Source: an uncultured Porphyromonas sp.
Lineage (GTDB): Bacteria > Bacteroidota > Bacteroidia > Bacteroidales > Porphyromonadaceae
DNA: 34,439 nucleotides
Assembly (NCBI GenBank): GCA_900539155.1
Contig: UQBE01000020.1
Coordinates: 1 to 34,439 of the forward strand
Direction: 5' to 3'
In this document: positions 23,002 through 32,628 of the stretch, in pieces
Layout of the letters: each line of letters begins with the position of its first letter
Numbering within the stretch: position 1 is the stretch's first letter
Notes under the pieces: generated by a model
What the model was told of the DNA's origin: nothing
Seen by the model: the letters and a program-made list of their open reading frames with translations, nothing else
Database searches by the model: none
Program-made: the position numbers and the translations under genes

Positions 23002-25161
23002 ATGAGACGTAGCAACTTTTACCTATTCCTGCTACTAGCTAGCTGTGTCCTCCCGCTGGCAGCGCAGCGGGATACGCTCAGGAATCATCGCGACACAATA
23101 GACTACAAGCGTCTCGGCGAAGTGGTCGTAGTGGCTCCTACTCATAGACGTATCATGCAGCAGCAGGCGCTCTCGGCGATCAGCCTAGACGTCAAGCCGC
23201 TCATCGCCTCTATGGGTAGTCTCAACGAGCTGGTCGCTCAGAGTTCGGGTGTACGGCTCAGAGAGTCTGGTGGCGTAGGCTCGAGCAATGAGCTATCGAT
23301 CAATGGTATGTCGGGGCATGCTGTTCGCTACTTTATCAATGGTGTGCCGCTCTCCTCGATGGGTGAGGGGGCTTCGCTTGCTACGCTACCGGTGAACCTC
23401 ATCGACCGCGTCGAAATCTACAAGGGGGTGGTACCTCCTGAGCTAGGTATGGACGCTCTGGGAGGAGCGGTCAACATAGTAACGAACACGCGTGGGGAGA
23501 GCTATCTGGACTGTTCGCTGCGAGGTGGCTCCTTTCACACCTTTGCCCTAGACCTAACGGGGCAGTATAGAGAGCAGCGGAGCGGCTTCACAGTACGTCC
23601 TACGCTACGCTATCAATACTCGAAGAACGACTACATCATGCGCGGTGTGGAGGTGTGGAACGGCGAGACGCAAGAGTACGAGCAGCGAGACTTTCGACGC
23701 TTTCACGATGGCTACCAGTCGCTCCTGGGCCGTCTGCAACTGGGCGTGACTAAGAAGCTATGGGCCGACGCAGCCCTGCTCGGAGTGGGCTATACGAAGA
23801 GTGAGAGCGAGATACAGACCGGCTTTCGCCAGTCGCTAGTCATCGGCGAGGCGATGCGGGACCGTGATGACCTGAGCTTCTCGGCACACTACGCCAAGCG
23901 CAATCTATTTACCCCCGGACTATCGGCTACGCTAGATGCTTCATTCGCTCGCAACCATATTATTATCACAGATACCGCCTACCGCAAGTACAGCTGGGAC
24001 GGGACCTTCGTAGAGACTCACTATAGCGAGGTGATGCGCCGCACACGGATGATTCGTCACACGGTGCGTCCTACCTGGACGGCTCGGGCTAACCTCGCCT
24101 ACGTGCTACCACGGGGCGGACATCTCAACCTTAACTATCAGATGACCGCCGTCGCCAATGAGCGGTACGATACCTACGATCCGAACTTTGAGGCCTCAAG
24201 GGATCGTATGGGAAGGCACATCTTGGGACTCTCCTATGGGACGTCGCTTCTCAACGGCCGCTTGCGTGGGATGCTCTTTGTCAAGGACTATCTCTACCAC
24301 GTAGCCATCGAGCAGGCTGATATGTACTGGTTGACGGGCTCTGACAAGGTGCCAGCGCAACAGACGAAGAACGAGCTAGGCTACGGTCTTGGGCTACGCT
24401 ACACAATCGCTGACGAGCTGGCAATCAAAGGCTCGTTCGAGCGTGCCACCCGTCTGCCGACAGCCCGCGAGCTGATGGGTAACGGGGCCAACATCTACCC
24501 CAACTTCAAGCTCCATCCCGAGCAAGCTTACAACCTCAACCTAACGCTCTACGGTCAGGCGCAGTGGGGCGACCTGCACTTCCTCAACTACGAGGCGACC
24601 GCCTTCTATCGCAACGTCTCTAACTACATCCACCGTGTGGTGCTGGGTGATGTCGAGAGCCAGTACGATAATGTCGGCTCGTCGCTCGTCCTCGGTGGCG
24701 AGATGGAGGTCAAGTACAACTATGCCAACCTCCTAGACCTCACGCTCAACGGTACCTACACCGACGAGCGGGACCGCACGCGCATCAACATCTACGGTAA
24801 GCCGAACCCGACCTATGGCTATCGGATTCCGAACGACCCCTTCCTCTACGGCAATCTGCTCCTAGGGGCTAACTGGCGCAAGCCGTTTGGCATACAGGCG
24901 AGTGCTATACACTTCAACGCTGGACTAGGCTATATCCACTGGTTTTACCTCACCTGGGCAGCCTTCGGGCGCAAGGACACTAAGGCTATCATCCCGACCA
25001 GCTACGATCTCTCGGCTGGTGTCACCTGGAGCTTTGCTCACGACCGCTACTCCATATCACTGCAGAGCAGCAACCTGCTAGACCGTCCGCTCTACGACAA
25101 CTATATGCTACAGAAGCCCGGACGAGCCTTCTACTGCAAGCTCCGCATATTTCTGAACTAG
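23002..25161 (+). CDS. TonB-dependent outer-membrane receptor (XusA-like position)
   Basis: This 719-residue receptor has a signal peptide (YLFLLLASCVLPLAAQ). The plug domain has the likely TonB box and plug start near GEVVVVAPTH, LNELVAQSSGVRLRESGG, and RVEIYKGVVPPELGMDALGGAVNIVTN. A 22-strand barrel follows. The protein ends LRIFLN, lacking the usual terminal Phe but with an aromatic at the third last position. It lies between cbiK and a DUF4374 lipoprotein gene and behind a cobalamin riboswitch. Its cargo should be a corrinoid, a cobalt or iron complex, or another tetrapyrrole; sequence alone cannot decide. Length is within the non-SusC receptor range. Confidence 0.92.
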   Translation: MRRSNFYLFLLLASCVLPLAAQRDTLRNHRDTIDYKRLGEVVVVAPTHRRIMQQQALSAISLDVKPLIASMGSLNELVAQSSGVRLRESGGVGSSNELSINGMSGHAVRYFINGVPLSSMGEGASLATLPVNLIDRVEIYKGVVPPELGMDALGGAVNIVTNTRGESYLDCSLRGGSFHTFALDLTGQYREQRSGFTVRPTLRYQYSKNDYIMRGVEVWNGETQEYEQRDFRRFHDGYQSLLGRLQLGVTKKLWADAALLGVGYTKSESEIQTGFRQSLVIGEAMRDRDDLSFSAHYAKRNLFTPGLSATLDASFARNHIIITDTAYRKYSWDGTFVETHYSEVMRRTRMIRHTVRPTWTARANLAYVLPRGGHLNLNYQMTAVANERYDTYDPNFEASRDRMGRHILGLSYGTSLLNGRLRGMLFVKDYLYHVAIEQADMYWLTGSDKVPAQQTKNELGYGLGLRYTIADELAIKGSFERATRLPTARELMGNGANIYPNFKLHPEQAYNLNLTLYGQAQWGDLHFLNYEATAFYRNVSNYIHRVVLGDVESQYDNVGSSLVLGGEMEVKYNYANLLDLTLNGTYTDERDRTRINIYGKPNPTYGYRIPNDPFLYGNLLLGANWRKPFGIQASAIHFNAGLGYIHWFYLTWAAFGRKDTKAIIPTSYDLSAGVTWSFAHDRYSISLQSSNLLDRPLYDNYMLQKPGRAFYCKLRIFLN

Positions 25162-25200
25162 AGACATACTTATATACTAATAATACAAACTAAGATAACT

Positions 25201-26499
25201 ATGACTAAAGCTTATCGCTTGCTGGCGGCTCTCGTAGTCGCCCTCGTCACACTCTCGTTCACGTCGTGTGAATCAGATACGCCCAATCCTGAGAAGGAGA
25301 TAACCATGGGCTATGACCTATGGGTACCTATAGATGGAGCCACAGGTCAGTCAACCGCTAACACTGACCCGCACATCATCGCACGTGTCGCTGACCTGAC
25401 CACGGGTGTCCTGAGTATCAAGGGACAGGGTGTAGAGACTTCAGCATCTACCATAACGCCTAACGTATTATATCACCAGGGCTACTACTACAGTGTCTCT
25501 CGTGAAGGTCGCTTCGGCAAGTTCCGCGTCTCCAACACGGGCGTCGAGACAATCAAGGAGTTTCCTATGCCACAGATCCTCGACCGTCGCTTCTCACACG
25601 CTTGGCTAGATGACAACACGCTCGTCCTAGTTAGCTCCGTAGGTGACAAGCAAGAGGTTTCTTGGGTCAAGGTCGATGTCAACAAGATGGTCATCACTGC
25701 TGAGGGCAAGCTTGACCTACCTAAGCCCGCAGAGGGTGAAATCTTCAACTCTAGCGGTCTGCTTGGTTACCGCAAGGCTGACAATATGCTTATCTACCCA
25801 CACGTTTATATGGAGAAGTCTAAGAAGACCTCTATGGCACTACCTCCCAAGCGTAATGAGATCTACATCGCCTTCATCGATGCGAGTACGATGCAGGTGA
25901 AGAAGATCGACAAGGACACACGCTGCGAGCACCTAAGCTCTACCTCTTTTGGAGAGACACGCAGTCAGAAGACTTTCTTTGACTCCAAGGGCAACTTCTA
26001 CTTCGCTGCAGCTACCTGCAATATCCCCGAGAATGCTAAGAAGAAGAGCGGTACGAAGCAACGCAGCTTCCTCTTCCGTGTCAATGCTGGCTCTATGGAG
26101 ACGGACAAGAGCTTCGACGGATATGCACAGCCTCGTGGTAAGATCATCACGGTCTTCCCGCTCAATGATGACGAGGTGCTCCTCTATATGCAGGACCCTG
26201 ACTTCAAGGAGAAGGGTAATACCGAATGGAGCAGCAAGAAGAACCGCTATATCTACTACTGGCTACGCTGCAACATCAAGACGCAGCAGGTCGAGCATAT
26301 CAAGGATATCCCATTCAGCAATGGCAACTTCGGTCAGTTGGTCGTACGCAATGGTGACTTGGTTAGCATCGGTGCCAATGTAGAGGGTGCTCCTACGACT
26401 ATCTACCAGTACAACGTCAACACCCGCAAGGTGACTAAGGGCGCCACGCTGGCTGACGGCTTCGAGATAGATCGCATCACGCCAATCGTCAAGGAGTAA
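25201..26499 (+). CDS. DUF4374 surface lipoprotein (XusB-like)
   Basis: This 432-residue protein has a lipobox in LVTLSFTSCES. The mature part has repeated beta-strand blades (for example GRFGKFRVSNTGVETIKEF, HAWLDDNTLVLVSS, NGNFGQLVVRNGDLVSIG), consistent with a beta-propeller. DUF4374 includes XusB of Bacteroides thetaiotaomicron, a surface lipoprotein that binds a xenosiderophore for the TonB receptor XusA. Gene order here (TonB receptor, DUF4374, PepSY) matches xusABC. The ligand may differ given the B12 riboswitch. It begins 39 bases after the receptor gene. Confidence 0.82.
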   Translation: MTKAYRLLAALVVALVTLSFTSCESDTPNPEKEITMGYDLWVPIDGATGQSTANTDPHIIARVADLTTGVLSIKGQGVETSASTITPNVLYHQGYYYSVSREGRFGKFRVSNTGVETIKEFPMPQILDRRFSHAWLDDNTLVLVSSVGDKQEVSWVKVDVNKMVITAEGKLDLPKPAEGEIFNSSGLLGYRKADNMLIYPHVYMEKSKKTSMALPPKRNEIYIAFIDASTMQVKKIDKDTRCEHLSSTSFGETRSQKTFFDSKGNFYFAAATCNIPENAKKKSGTKQRSFLFRVNAGSMETDKSFDGYAQPRGKIITVFPLNDDEVLLYMQDPDFKEKGNTEWSSKKNRYIYYWLRCNIKTQQVEHIKDIPFSNGNFGQLVVRNGDLVSIGANVEGAPTTIYQYNVNTRKVTKGATLADGFEIDRITPIVKE

Positions 26500-26568
26500 A
26501 CCTCTAGTACGGCTACACTAGTGGCTGAGCTACTAATACGGAGCTCTCTTTCGTGAGAGACTCACCAC

Positions 26569-26605
26569 ACGGTGCGGCTGCTGCGTTTGCTAGCGGTCGC
26601 ACCGT
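26569..26605 (+). terminator. Possible attenuator hairpin between the DUF4374 and PepSY genes
   Basis: ACGGTGCG (26569-26576) pairs with CGCACCGT (26598-26605) around a 21-base loop, followed by TGCTTCTTA. It lies in the 187-base gap, the longest inside the cluster. It could be a partial terminator or an RNA-stability element that lowers expression of the membrane and enzyme genes. Confidence 0.35.
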
Positions 26606-26686
26606 TGCTTCTTATGGGAGACTTCACAGCTTAGGAGACCTCTCTTATAAACAATGACAACCCTATAATCCTATTACATACCAACT

Positions 26687-28153
26687 ATGCGCTGGCTTCA
26701 CAAAGTACTAGGCACCGTCTGTGCTCCGCTCTTCCTTTTATGGTTGATCTCGGGAGGGGTGATGATCTTCTGCTCCTTCCCCCGCTTAGGGGACAAGGAC
26801 TTACCACTGCAAGACACCCTTGCATCCTCTGCGACTCTTCCCTCAGAGGCTACACTGCAGGCGAAGCTACAGCCTGGCGAAGAGCTGACGGCACTCGCAC
26901 TCACTACGCATTGTGGCAAGCCGGTGTGGCGTGTGGAGACAAGCGAGGGGGGGTATCTGTGGCATGCGGACTCGCTCCTGACGACAGCGGAGGATTCGGT
27001 GCCAGAGGCTTGGTACGAGCAGTATGCAGCGCGCTTTAGCTCTGCGCCTATCGTGGCGGTCGACACGATACGGCACATAGACACGTGGACACCTTACCCG
27101 AGGATCAAGAAGGATCTGCCCCTTTACCGATACCGCTTTGACGATTCAGAGGGAACTTACCTTTATCTCTCTAGTCAAACGGGCGAGGCGGTCCAGCTCT
27201 GCACTCGTTCGGAGCGTATCGGGGCGTCGTGTGGTACGATCCCCCATATGTTTTACTACTGGTGGTTAAGGCAAAACCGTACCGCCTGGCTTTGGGTCAT
27301 CTCAATCTTCGCCTCGCTCGCTGTCATTGCTGCATTTACGGGGCTATACCTCGGGATACGTCTCTACGTCCGTATGTGGAGACGGACGAAGCGATTGCGT
27401 AGTCCCTACAAGCGCAATAGAGTTTTGCACTGGCACCTCGTCGGAGGCGTGATCTTTGGTCTGTCGCTAACGCTTTTCGCCCTCAGCGGGGTGATGTCTC
27501 TCTACGACTTGCCGTCGTGGATCGTGCCTCAGCACGACACGAAGGCGAAGCGCAAGGAGGTGCAGGTCGTAGAGGCTCCACAGCTGGGTCGCTCGGATAC
27601 GTATGACTACCGCCTGCTGCTCGACCTAGGCGGCGTGCAGCAGATTACTTGGCGGAGCTATGGCGGTCACCCTTACTACGAGGTGCAGCGCCATGGACAG
27701 CTAGAGAGCTGGGATGCGCTGGGCGAAGCTCCACAGCCGTTGCATCTGACCGAGGAGGATATCAAAGCTAAGCTCACGCCGGTGCTGGGAACCTCCGACA
27801 TGCAGATTGAGCTAATGGATCACTATGACAACTACTATGTCAGTCTAAACAACCTCTACGAGCTACCGATCTATCGAATCTCGGCACAGGACAAGGAGTC
27901 GAGTCGTCTCTACATCAGTCCGACGACAGGGGAGACACGCTATTACAGTCTCAACGGGCGGGTCAAGAAGTGGCTTTACCCCTTCTGTCACAACCTTCGC
28001 ATCGGCTTCTTTGCAGAGCATCCCACGCTACGCGTCATCTGCATGCTGGTGCTGGTGCTAGGTGGTTTGGTCGTTTCGGTGAGTGGTGTAATACTCGGTT
28101 TTCGTTATCTTCGCAGAGTAATTCGTCGGGCTAAGTCTCGCCGCAACAAATAA
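26687..28153 (+). CDS. PepSY-domain inner-membrane protein (XusC-like)
   Basis: This 488-residue protein has an N-terminal membrane helix (VLGTVCAPLFLLWLISGGVMIF) and two central helices (about residues 205-230 and 246-270, with HWHLVGGVIFGLSL). A C-terminal helix (VICMLVLVLGGLVVSVSGVILGFRYL) completes it, with periplasmic PepSY-like parts between. This is the PepSY-associated membrane family found with iron and siderophore uptake genes; several members act as reductases, and the paired His residues near the helices could bind heme. It occupies the xusC position after the DUF4374 gene. Confidence 0.85.
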   Translation: MRWLHKVLGTVCAPLFLLWLISGGVMIFCSFPRLGDKDLPLQDTLASSATLPSEATLQAKLQPGEELTALALTTHCGKPVWRVETSEGGYLWHADSLLTTAEDSVPEAWYEQYAARFSSAPIVAVDTIRHIDTWTPYPRIKKDLPLYRYRFDDSEGTYLYLSSQTGEAVQLCTRSERIGASCGTIPHMFYYWWLRQNRTAWLWVISIFASLAVIAAFTGLYLGIRLYVRMWRRTKRLRSPYKRNRVLHWHLVGGVIFGLSLTLFALSGVMSLYDLPSWIVPQHDTKAKRKEVQVVEAPQLGRSDTYDYRLLLDLGGVQQITWRSYGGHPYYEVQRHGQLESWDALGEAPQPLHLTEEDIKAKLTPVLGTSDMQIELMDHYDNYYVSLNNLYELPIYRISAQDKESSRLYISPTTGETRYYSLNGRVKKWLYPFCHNLRIGFFAEHPTLRVICMLVLVLGGLVVSVSGVILGFRYLRRVIRRAKSRRNK

Positions 28154-28193
28154 GAGGTGTGTCAAGCTCGTCCAACAATAGCAAAGAGAGACT

Positions 28194-29597
28194 ATGAAAA
28201 AGATCTATATCGCCGGCATCGGTCCCGGCAGTCCTGAAGATATAACGCCCGCTGTACATCAAGCCCTCAGAGAGGCTGATGTGGTGGTCGGGTATGCTTA
28301 CTACTTTCAGTTTATCCAAGAGTACCTACACGAGGGCGCTGAGTGCATCGATACCGGTATGCGCCAAGAGCGTGAGCGAGCTAGGCTAGCTATCGAGCGA
28401 GCCGAGGCTGGACAGACTGTCTGTGTCATTAGCTCTGGCGATGCGGGCATCTATGGGATGGCTCCGCTTCTCTATGAGATGTGCGATGAGCGGGGCAGTG
28501 ATGTAGAGCTAGAGGTGTTGCCTGGGATCTCTGCTTTTCAGAAGGCGGCAGCCCTCCTCGGGGCACCCATTGGTCATGACCTCTGCATCATCTCGCTGAG
28601 TGATCTGATGACTCCGTGGGCAATCATCGAGCGACGCGCCATAGCGGCTGCGGAGGCAGACTTCGTCACGGCACTATACAACCCCAAGAGCATCAAGCGG
28701 TACTGGCAGCTAGAGCGTGTGCGCGAACTGTTTCTCAAGCACCGCTCACCCGATACGCCCGTAGGACTGGTGCAGCAGGCGGGGCGTCCCGACCAGCGCG
28801 TCTGGACGACCACCCTACGAGAGCTGGATACGCAAGATGTCGATATGTTTACCGTCCTCATCATTGGCAATAGTCAGAGCTACCTCTCAAAGGGCAAGAT
28901 CGTCACGCCACGAGGTTACTATCGAGACAAAGGGAGTGACGAAGAGAAGGTGGGGCAGCGCATCATGAGCGAAAGCTTTCGTACGATTCTCTCGCTACTC
29001 AAGCATCCCGAGAGCTATCCGCTCGACCATCTATGGGCGATGCTACACGCTGTCCATACGACGGCCGACTTTGAGATGGAGGAGCTACTCTACAGCGACC
29101 CCAACGCGGTCTCTCGCATTTACCAAGGCTATGTCGATGGCAAGATACGCACCATTGTGACCGACGTGACGATGGTTGCTTCGGGCATCCGCAAAGGTGC
29201 CTTGGCACGCTACGGTATCGAGGTGCTCTGCTACCTGCACGACCCACGTGTGGCTGAGATGGCAGAGCGACTGGACATCACCCGTACACAGGCTGGCATA
29301 AGGCTCGCCGTCGAGGAGCATCCCGATGCACTCTACGCTTTTGGCAACGCTCCGACGGCTCTCATGGAGCTGGCGCATCTCATTCGCCAGGGCAAGGCTC
29401 ATCCCGCTGGAATTGTCGCAGCACCCGTCGGCTTCGTCCATGTGTGCGAGTCAAAGCACATGGTCAAGCCCTTTCACGACATCCCTAAGCTCATCATCGA
29501 GGGGCGCAAAGGGGGCAGCAATCTAGCGGCAACCCTGGTCAACGCGACCCTCAGCTATGGCGATGCCGAGACGCTCAAGCCTGGTCGTGACTTATGA
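28194..29597 (+). CDS. cobJ-cbiC: Fused precorrin-3B C17-methyltransferase and precorrin-8X methylmutase
   Basis: Residues 1 to about 243 form a tetrapyrrole methylase (IAGIGPGSPEDITPAV, SSGDAGIYGMA, LPGISAFQKAAALLGAPIGHD, TALYNPKS). This is the CbiH/CobJ type that methylates C17 and contracts the ring. Residues from about 255 form CbiC/CobH (TADFEMEELLYS, IVTDVTMVASGIRK, GNAPTALMEL, GFVHVCESK), which moves the C11 methyl to C12. Fusions of these two enzymes occur in other Bacteroidales. The gene starts 40 bases after the PepSY gene and overlaps the next gene by ATGA. Confidence 0.92.
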   Translation: MKKIYIAGIGPGSPEDITPAVHQALREADVVVGYAYYFQFIQEYLHEGAECIDTGMRQERERARLAIERAEAGQTVCVISSGDAGIYGMAPLLYEMCDERGSDVELEVLPGISAFQKAAALLGAPIGHDLCIISLSDLMTPWAIIERRAIAAAEADFVTALYNPKSIKRYWQLERVRELFLKHRSPDTPVGLVQQAGRPDQRVWTTTLRELDTQDVDMFTVLIIGNSQSYLSKGKIVTPRGYYRDKGSDEEKVGQRIMSESFRTILSLLKHPESYPLDHLWAMLHAVHTTADFEMEELLYSDPNAVSRIYQGYVDGKIRTIVTDVTMVASGIRKGALARYGIEVLCYLHDPRVAEMAERLDITRTQAGIRLAVEEHPDALYAFGNAPTALMELAHLIRQGKAHPAGIVAAPVGFVHVCESKHMVKPFHDIPKLIIEGRKGGSNLAATLVNATLSYGDAETLKPGRDL

Positions 29598-30787
29598 AAA
29601 TCATCCTCATAGGACTTAGCGACGACCGAGAGCAACGGTGGAACCCAGAGCTACTGGAGCGACTCGCTGGTGAGCGTATCTTCTCAGGTGGCGCACGGCA
29701 CCACGAGATTGTTCGTGTCATCTTACCGACAGAGTATCACTGGATCGATATAACCCCGCCGATAGACGACGTAATCGAGCAGTACAAGGCGTACGACACA
29801 GTCGTTGTCTTTGCCTCCTGCGACCCTATCTTCAACGGCATCGGACAGCGCATCATGCAGCTTCTCCCCGAGGCGGAGATCGAGCTGCACCCTTACTTCC
29901 ACTCCCTGCAGCTCCTCGCCCATGCGGCTCTCTTGCCTTACCAAGATATGCACGTCGTGTCGCTCACGGGGAGACCTTGGCAAGCCTTTGACGCAGCACT
30001 AATCTCCGGCGAGCGCATGATTGGCATCCTGACCGACCGCAAGGAGCACACCCCTCAGCGCATCGCCCAGCGTATGCTCGACTACGGCTACGACAACTAT
30101 AGAGCCATCGTTGGGGAGCATCTGGGCAATAGGGAGCGACAGCAGCTCTCTCGCCTCTCTATTGCGGAAATGTCTGAGCGCACTTTCGCCTATCCCAACA
30201 ACTTAATCCTCATTCAGACGAAGCCCTTGCCTCGTCCCTTTGGCATCCCCGATGCGGACTTCATCCCACTCAATGGACGTGAGCGGATGATTACCAAGCG
30301 GGCGATACGTCTCGAGACGCTCTCGCAGCTAGACCTGCACCAGACGCACGTCCTGTGGGATGTCGGCTCCTGCACCGGCTCCGTCTCTATCGAGGCGCGC
30401 CTACAGCAGCCGAGCCTGCAGGTGGTCGCCTTCGAGATACGTCCCGAGGGCGCCGAGCTCCTCGATGCCAATGCGCGTCGTCATCACACCCCGGGCATCA
30501 CCTTCTGCGGGGGCGACTTCCTCCTAGCAGACCTTGACCCACTACCTCAGCCCGATGCCGTCTTCATCGGAGGGCATGGCGGGCATCTGCAGGAGATTGT
30601 CGAGGAGGTGTGGCGTCGTCTCGCCATAGGCGGGCGTATCGTCTTTAACTCCGTCTCGAGCGAGAGCCAGGAGGCCTTCAGACGAGCCATTGCTGCCGTC
30701 GGCGGCTCCATCACCTCCACGACCCGTATGCAGATTGACGACTACAACCCGATAGCTGTCCTACAAGCGACCAAAAGCACACACTAA
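29594..30787 (+). CDS. cobL: Fused precorrin-6Y C5,15-methyltransferase (CbiE-CbiT)
   Basis: The N-terminal half is CbiE-like tetrapyrrole methylase (VVVFASCDPIFNGIGQRI, SLTGRPWQAFDAAL, ILTDRKEHTPQRIAQRM). The C-terminal half is CbiT, a class I Rossmann methyltransferase with VLWDVGSCTGSVSIEA and DAVFIGGHGGHLQEIVE. Together they methylate C5 and C15 and decarboxylate the acetate at C12. The SAM loop has Cys where many CbiT enzymes have Gly (DVGSCTGS); the rest of the motif is intact. It overlaps the preceding gene by four bases and is followed 5 bases later by cbiG-cobM. Confidence 0.92.
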   Translation: MKIILIGLSDDREQRWNPELLERLAGERIFSGGARHHEIVRVILPTEYHWIDITPPIDDVIEQYKAYDTVVVFASCDPIFNGIGQRIMQLLPEAEIELHPYFHSLQLLAHAALLPYQDMHVVSLTGRPWQAFDAALISGERMIGILTDRKEHTPQRIAQRMLDYGYDNYRAIVGEHLGNRERQQLSRLSIAEMSERTFAYPNNLILIQTKPLPRPFGIPDADFIPLNGRERMITKRAIRLETLSQLDLHQTHVLWDVGSCTGSVSIEARLQQPSLQVVAFEIRPEGAELLDANARRHHTPGITFCGGDFLLADLDPLPQPDAVFIGGHGGHLQEIVEEVWRRLAIGGRIVFNSVSSESQEAFRRAIAAVGGSITSTTRMQIDDYNPIAVLQATKSTH

Positions 30788-30792
30788 TTCGT

Positions 30793-32628
30793 ATGAACTC
30801 AAAACCACGCATAGCGATCCTCGCCATCTCTCCTGATGGTCAAAAGATCGCACTACAGATAGCAGGTCAACTGCCCGACGTCAAGCTCTATACGACACAC
30901 AGTGAGGAGCCAAGCGAAGCATTCACCCTACTGCCCAGTCTTGCCGAGGGGGCTAAGTACCTCTTTGCCGAGAGCGATGTCTTACTCTTTGTCTCCGCCA
31001 TGGGAATCTGCGTTCGCACCATTGCCCCACTGCTCAGAGACAAGCATCACGACCCAGCGGTTCTCTGTGTAGACACCACGGGGCGGTACGTCATTTCCGT
31101 CGCTTCGGGACACATCGGCGGTGCCAACGAGTGGACCGAGCGCATCGCGCACATACTAGGTGCCGAGCCGGTCATCACCACGCAGAGCGACCGGCAGGGG
31201 CTGTGGGCGTTAGACACCCTGGGCGCAGAGAGCGGGTGGAGTCGCGAGACAGTAGGCTGTAGTATGAATGCAGCCATTACCACTTTTGTCAATAAGCGCC
31301 CTGTCGCCCTGCTCCTCGAGATGCGCACCGAGGGTACCGCTTACCTAGAGCGCACCCATCCAGAGCATGTGGACCTCTACTACCGCTACGAGGATGTCGA
31401 CCAGAGCCGCTACGACCTGCTCATAGCAGTGAGCTATCGCCTGTTGGAGGACTTGACCATCCCTTGTCTATACTTCCGCCCGCAACTTCTGCACCTTGGC
31501 GTGGGGTGTCGCCATCAAGCAAATCCCGAGGGCGTCGTGGAGCATATCCTCTCCGACATTCGTGCCAAAGGCTTTGCACCCAGTGCCATCGCTACAATCA
31601 ATAGCATCGAGCTCAAGCGTGGCGAACCGATCCTCGACGCGTTCTCCCAGCATTTAGGCAAGCCTTGCCACTTCTACAGTAGCGACGAGCTAGCCACCAT
31701 CGAGGTGCCCAACCCCTCGGAACGTGTCGCCACAGCCACTGGTTCGACGAGCGTCAGCGAAGCCTCCGCACTCGCAGCCAGTCAGGGCGGACTACTGATT
31801 ATAGAGAAGCAAAAAGGCTGTCTCACTCCGCAGAGCGACTTTACTTATAGTCTTGCCGTAACACCCGAGGGGTTGCCCCACGGACATATAGAGATTGTCG
31901 GGGCGGGACCAGGAGACCCTGAGCTAATCTCTGTGCGTGGTAAGCACTTCCTCGAGCGAGCCGACCTAATCCTTTATGCTGGTAGCTTGGTTCCCATTGA
32001 GTTAACCTACTATGCCAAGGAGGGTGCCACGGTGAGAAGTTCTGCCGATATGAACCTCGAGGAGCAGTTTGCCTTGATGCGGGAGTTTTACGACAAGCAT
32101 GCCCTCATCGTGCGGTTACACACGGGAGACCCCGCCATCTTTGGCGCCATACAGGAGCAGATGGCACTCTTTGATGAGGCAGGTATGAGTTACCACATCA
32201 CGCCTGGCATCTCCTCCTTCCTAGCAGCCGCTGCAGAGCTCAGGTCTCAGTTTACCATCCCCGAGCGTGTGCAGACCATCATCCTAACCCGAGGCGGCGG
32301 TCGCACGCCAATGCCCGAGCGAGAGCAACTGCACAAGCTCGCTGCCTCGCAGAGCACGATGTGCATCTACCTCAGTGCCACCCTTGCCGAGGAGGTGCAG
32401 CGGGAGCTACTCGTTCACTACCCACCCACGACACCCGTGGCGGTCTGCTACAAGCTCACTTGGCCTGAGCAACGCATCTACCGCGGTCAGCTCTCCGAGC
32501 TGGCGCAGATAGTTCGTGAGCATCACCTCACGCTTACCACGCTGATGGTCGTCGGGGATGCCATCGACAACCGTGCGGGACTCTCTAAGCTCTACAATGA
32601 CAACTTCAAGCACCTCTTCCGCCGATGA
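30793..32628 (+). CDS. cbiG-cobM: Fused cobalt-precorrin-5A hydrolase and precorrin-4 C11-methyltransferase (CbiG-CobM)
   Basis: Residues 1 to about 355 are CbiG, with FVSAMGICVRTIAPLL, VASGHIGGANEW and LHLGVGCRHQANPEG. CbiG opens the delta-lactone ring and releases acetaldehyde in the anaerobic route. Residues from about 360 are CbiF/CobM (IEIVGAGPGDPELISVRGKH, YAGSLVPIEL, LHTGDPAIFGA, TPGISSFLAAAAELRSQFTIP), which methylates C11. The presence of CbiG argues for the oxygen-independent pathway. It overlaps cobI by four bases. Confidence 0.93.
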   Translation: MNSKPRIAILAISPDGQKIALQIAGQLPDVKLYTTHSEEPSEAFTLLPSLAEGAKYLFAESDVLLFVSAMGICVRTIAPLLRDKHHDPAVLCVDTTGRYVISVASGHIGGANEWTERIAHILGAEPVITTQSDRQGLWALDTLGAESGWSRETVGCSMNAAITTFVNKRPVALLLEMRTEGTAYLERTHPEHVDLYYRYEDVDQSRYDLLIAVSYRLLEDLTIPCLYFRPQLLHLGVGCRHQANPEGVVEHILSDIRAKGFAPSAIATINSIELKRGEPILDAFSQHLGKPCHFYSSDELATIEVPNPSERVATATGSTSVSEASALAASQGGLLIIEKQKGCLTPQSDFTYSLAVTPEGLPHGHIEIVGAGPGDPELISVRGKHFLERADLILYAGSLVPIELTYYAKEGATVRSSADMNLEEQFALMREFYDKHALIVRLHTGDPAIFGAIQEQMALFDEAGMSYHITPGISSFLAAAAELRSQFTIPERVQTIILTRGGGRTPMPEREQLHKLAASQSTMCIYLSATLAEEVQRELLVHYPPTTPVAVCYKLTWPEQRIYRGQLSELAQIVREHHLTLTTLMVVGDAIDNRAGLSKLYNDNFKHLFRR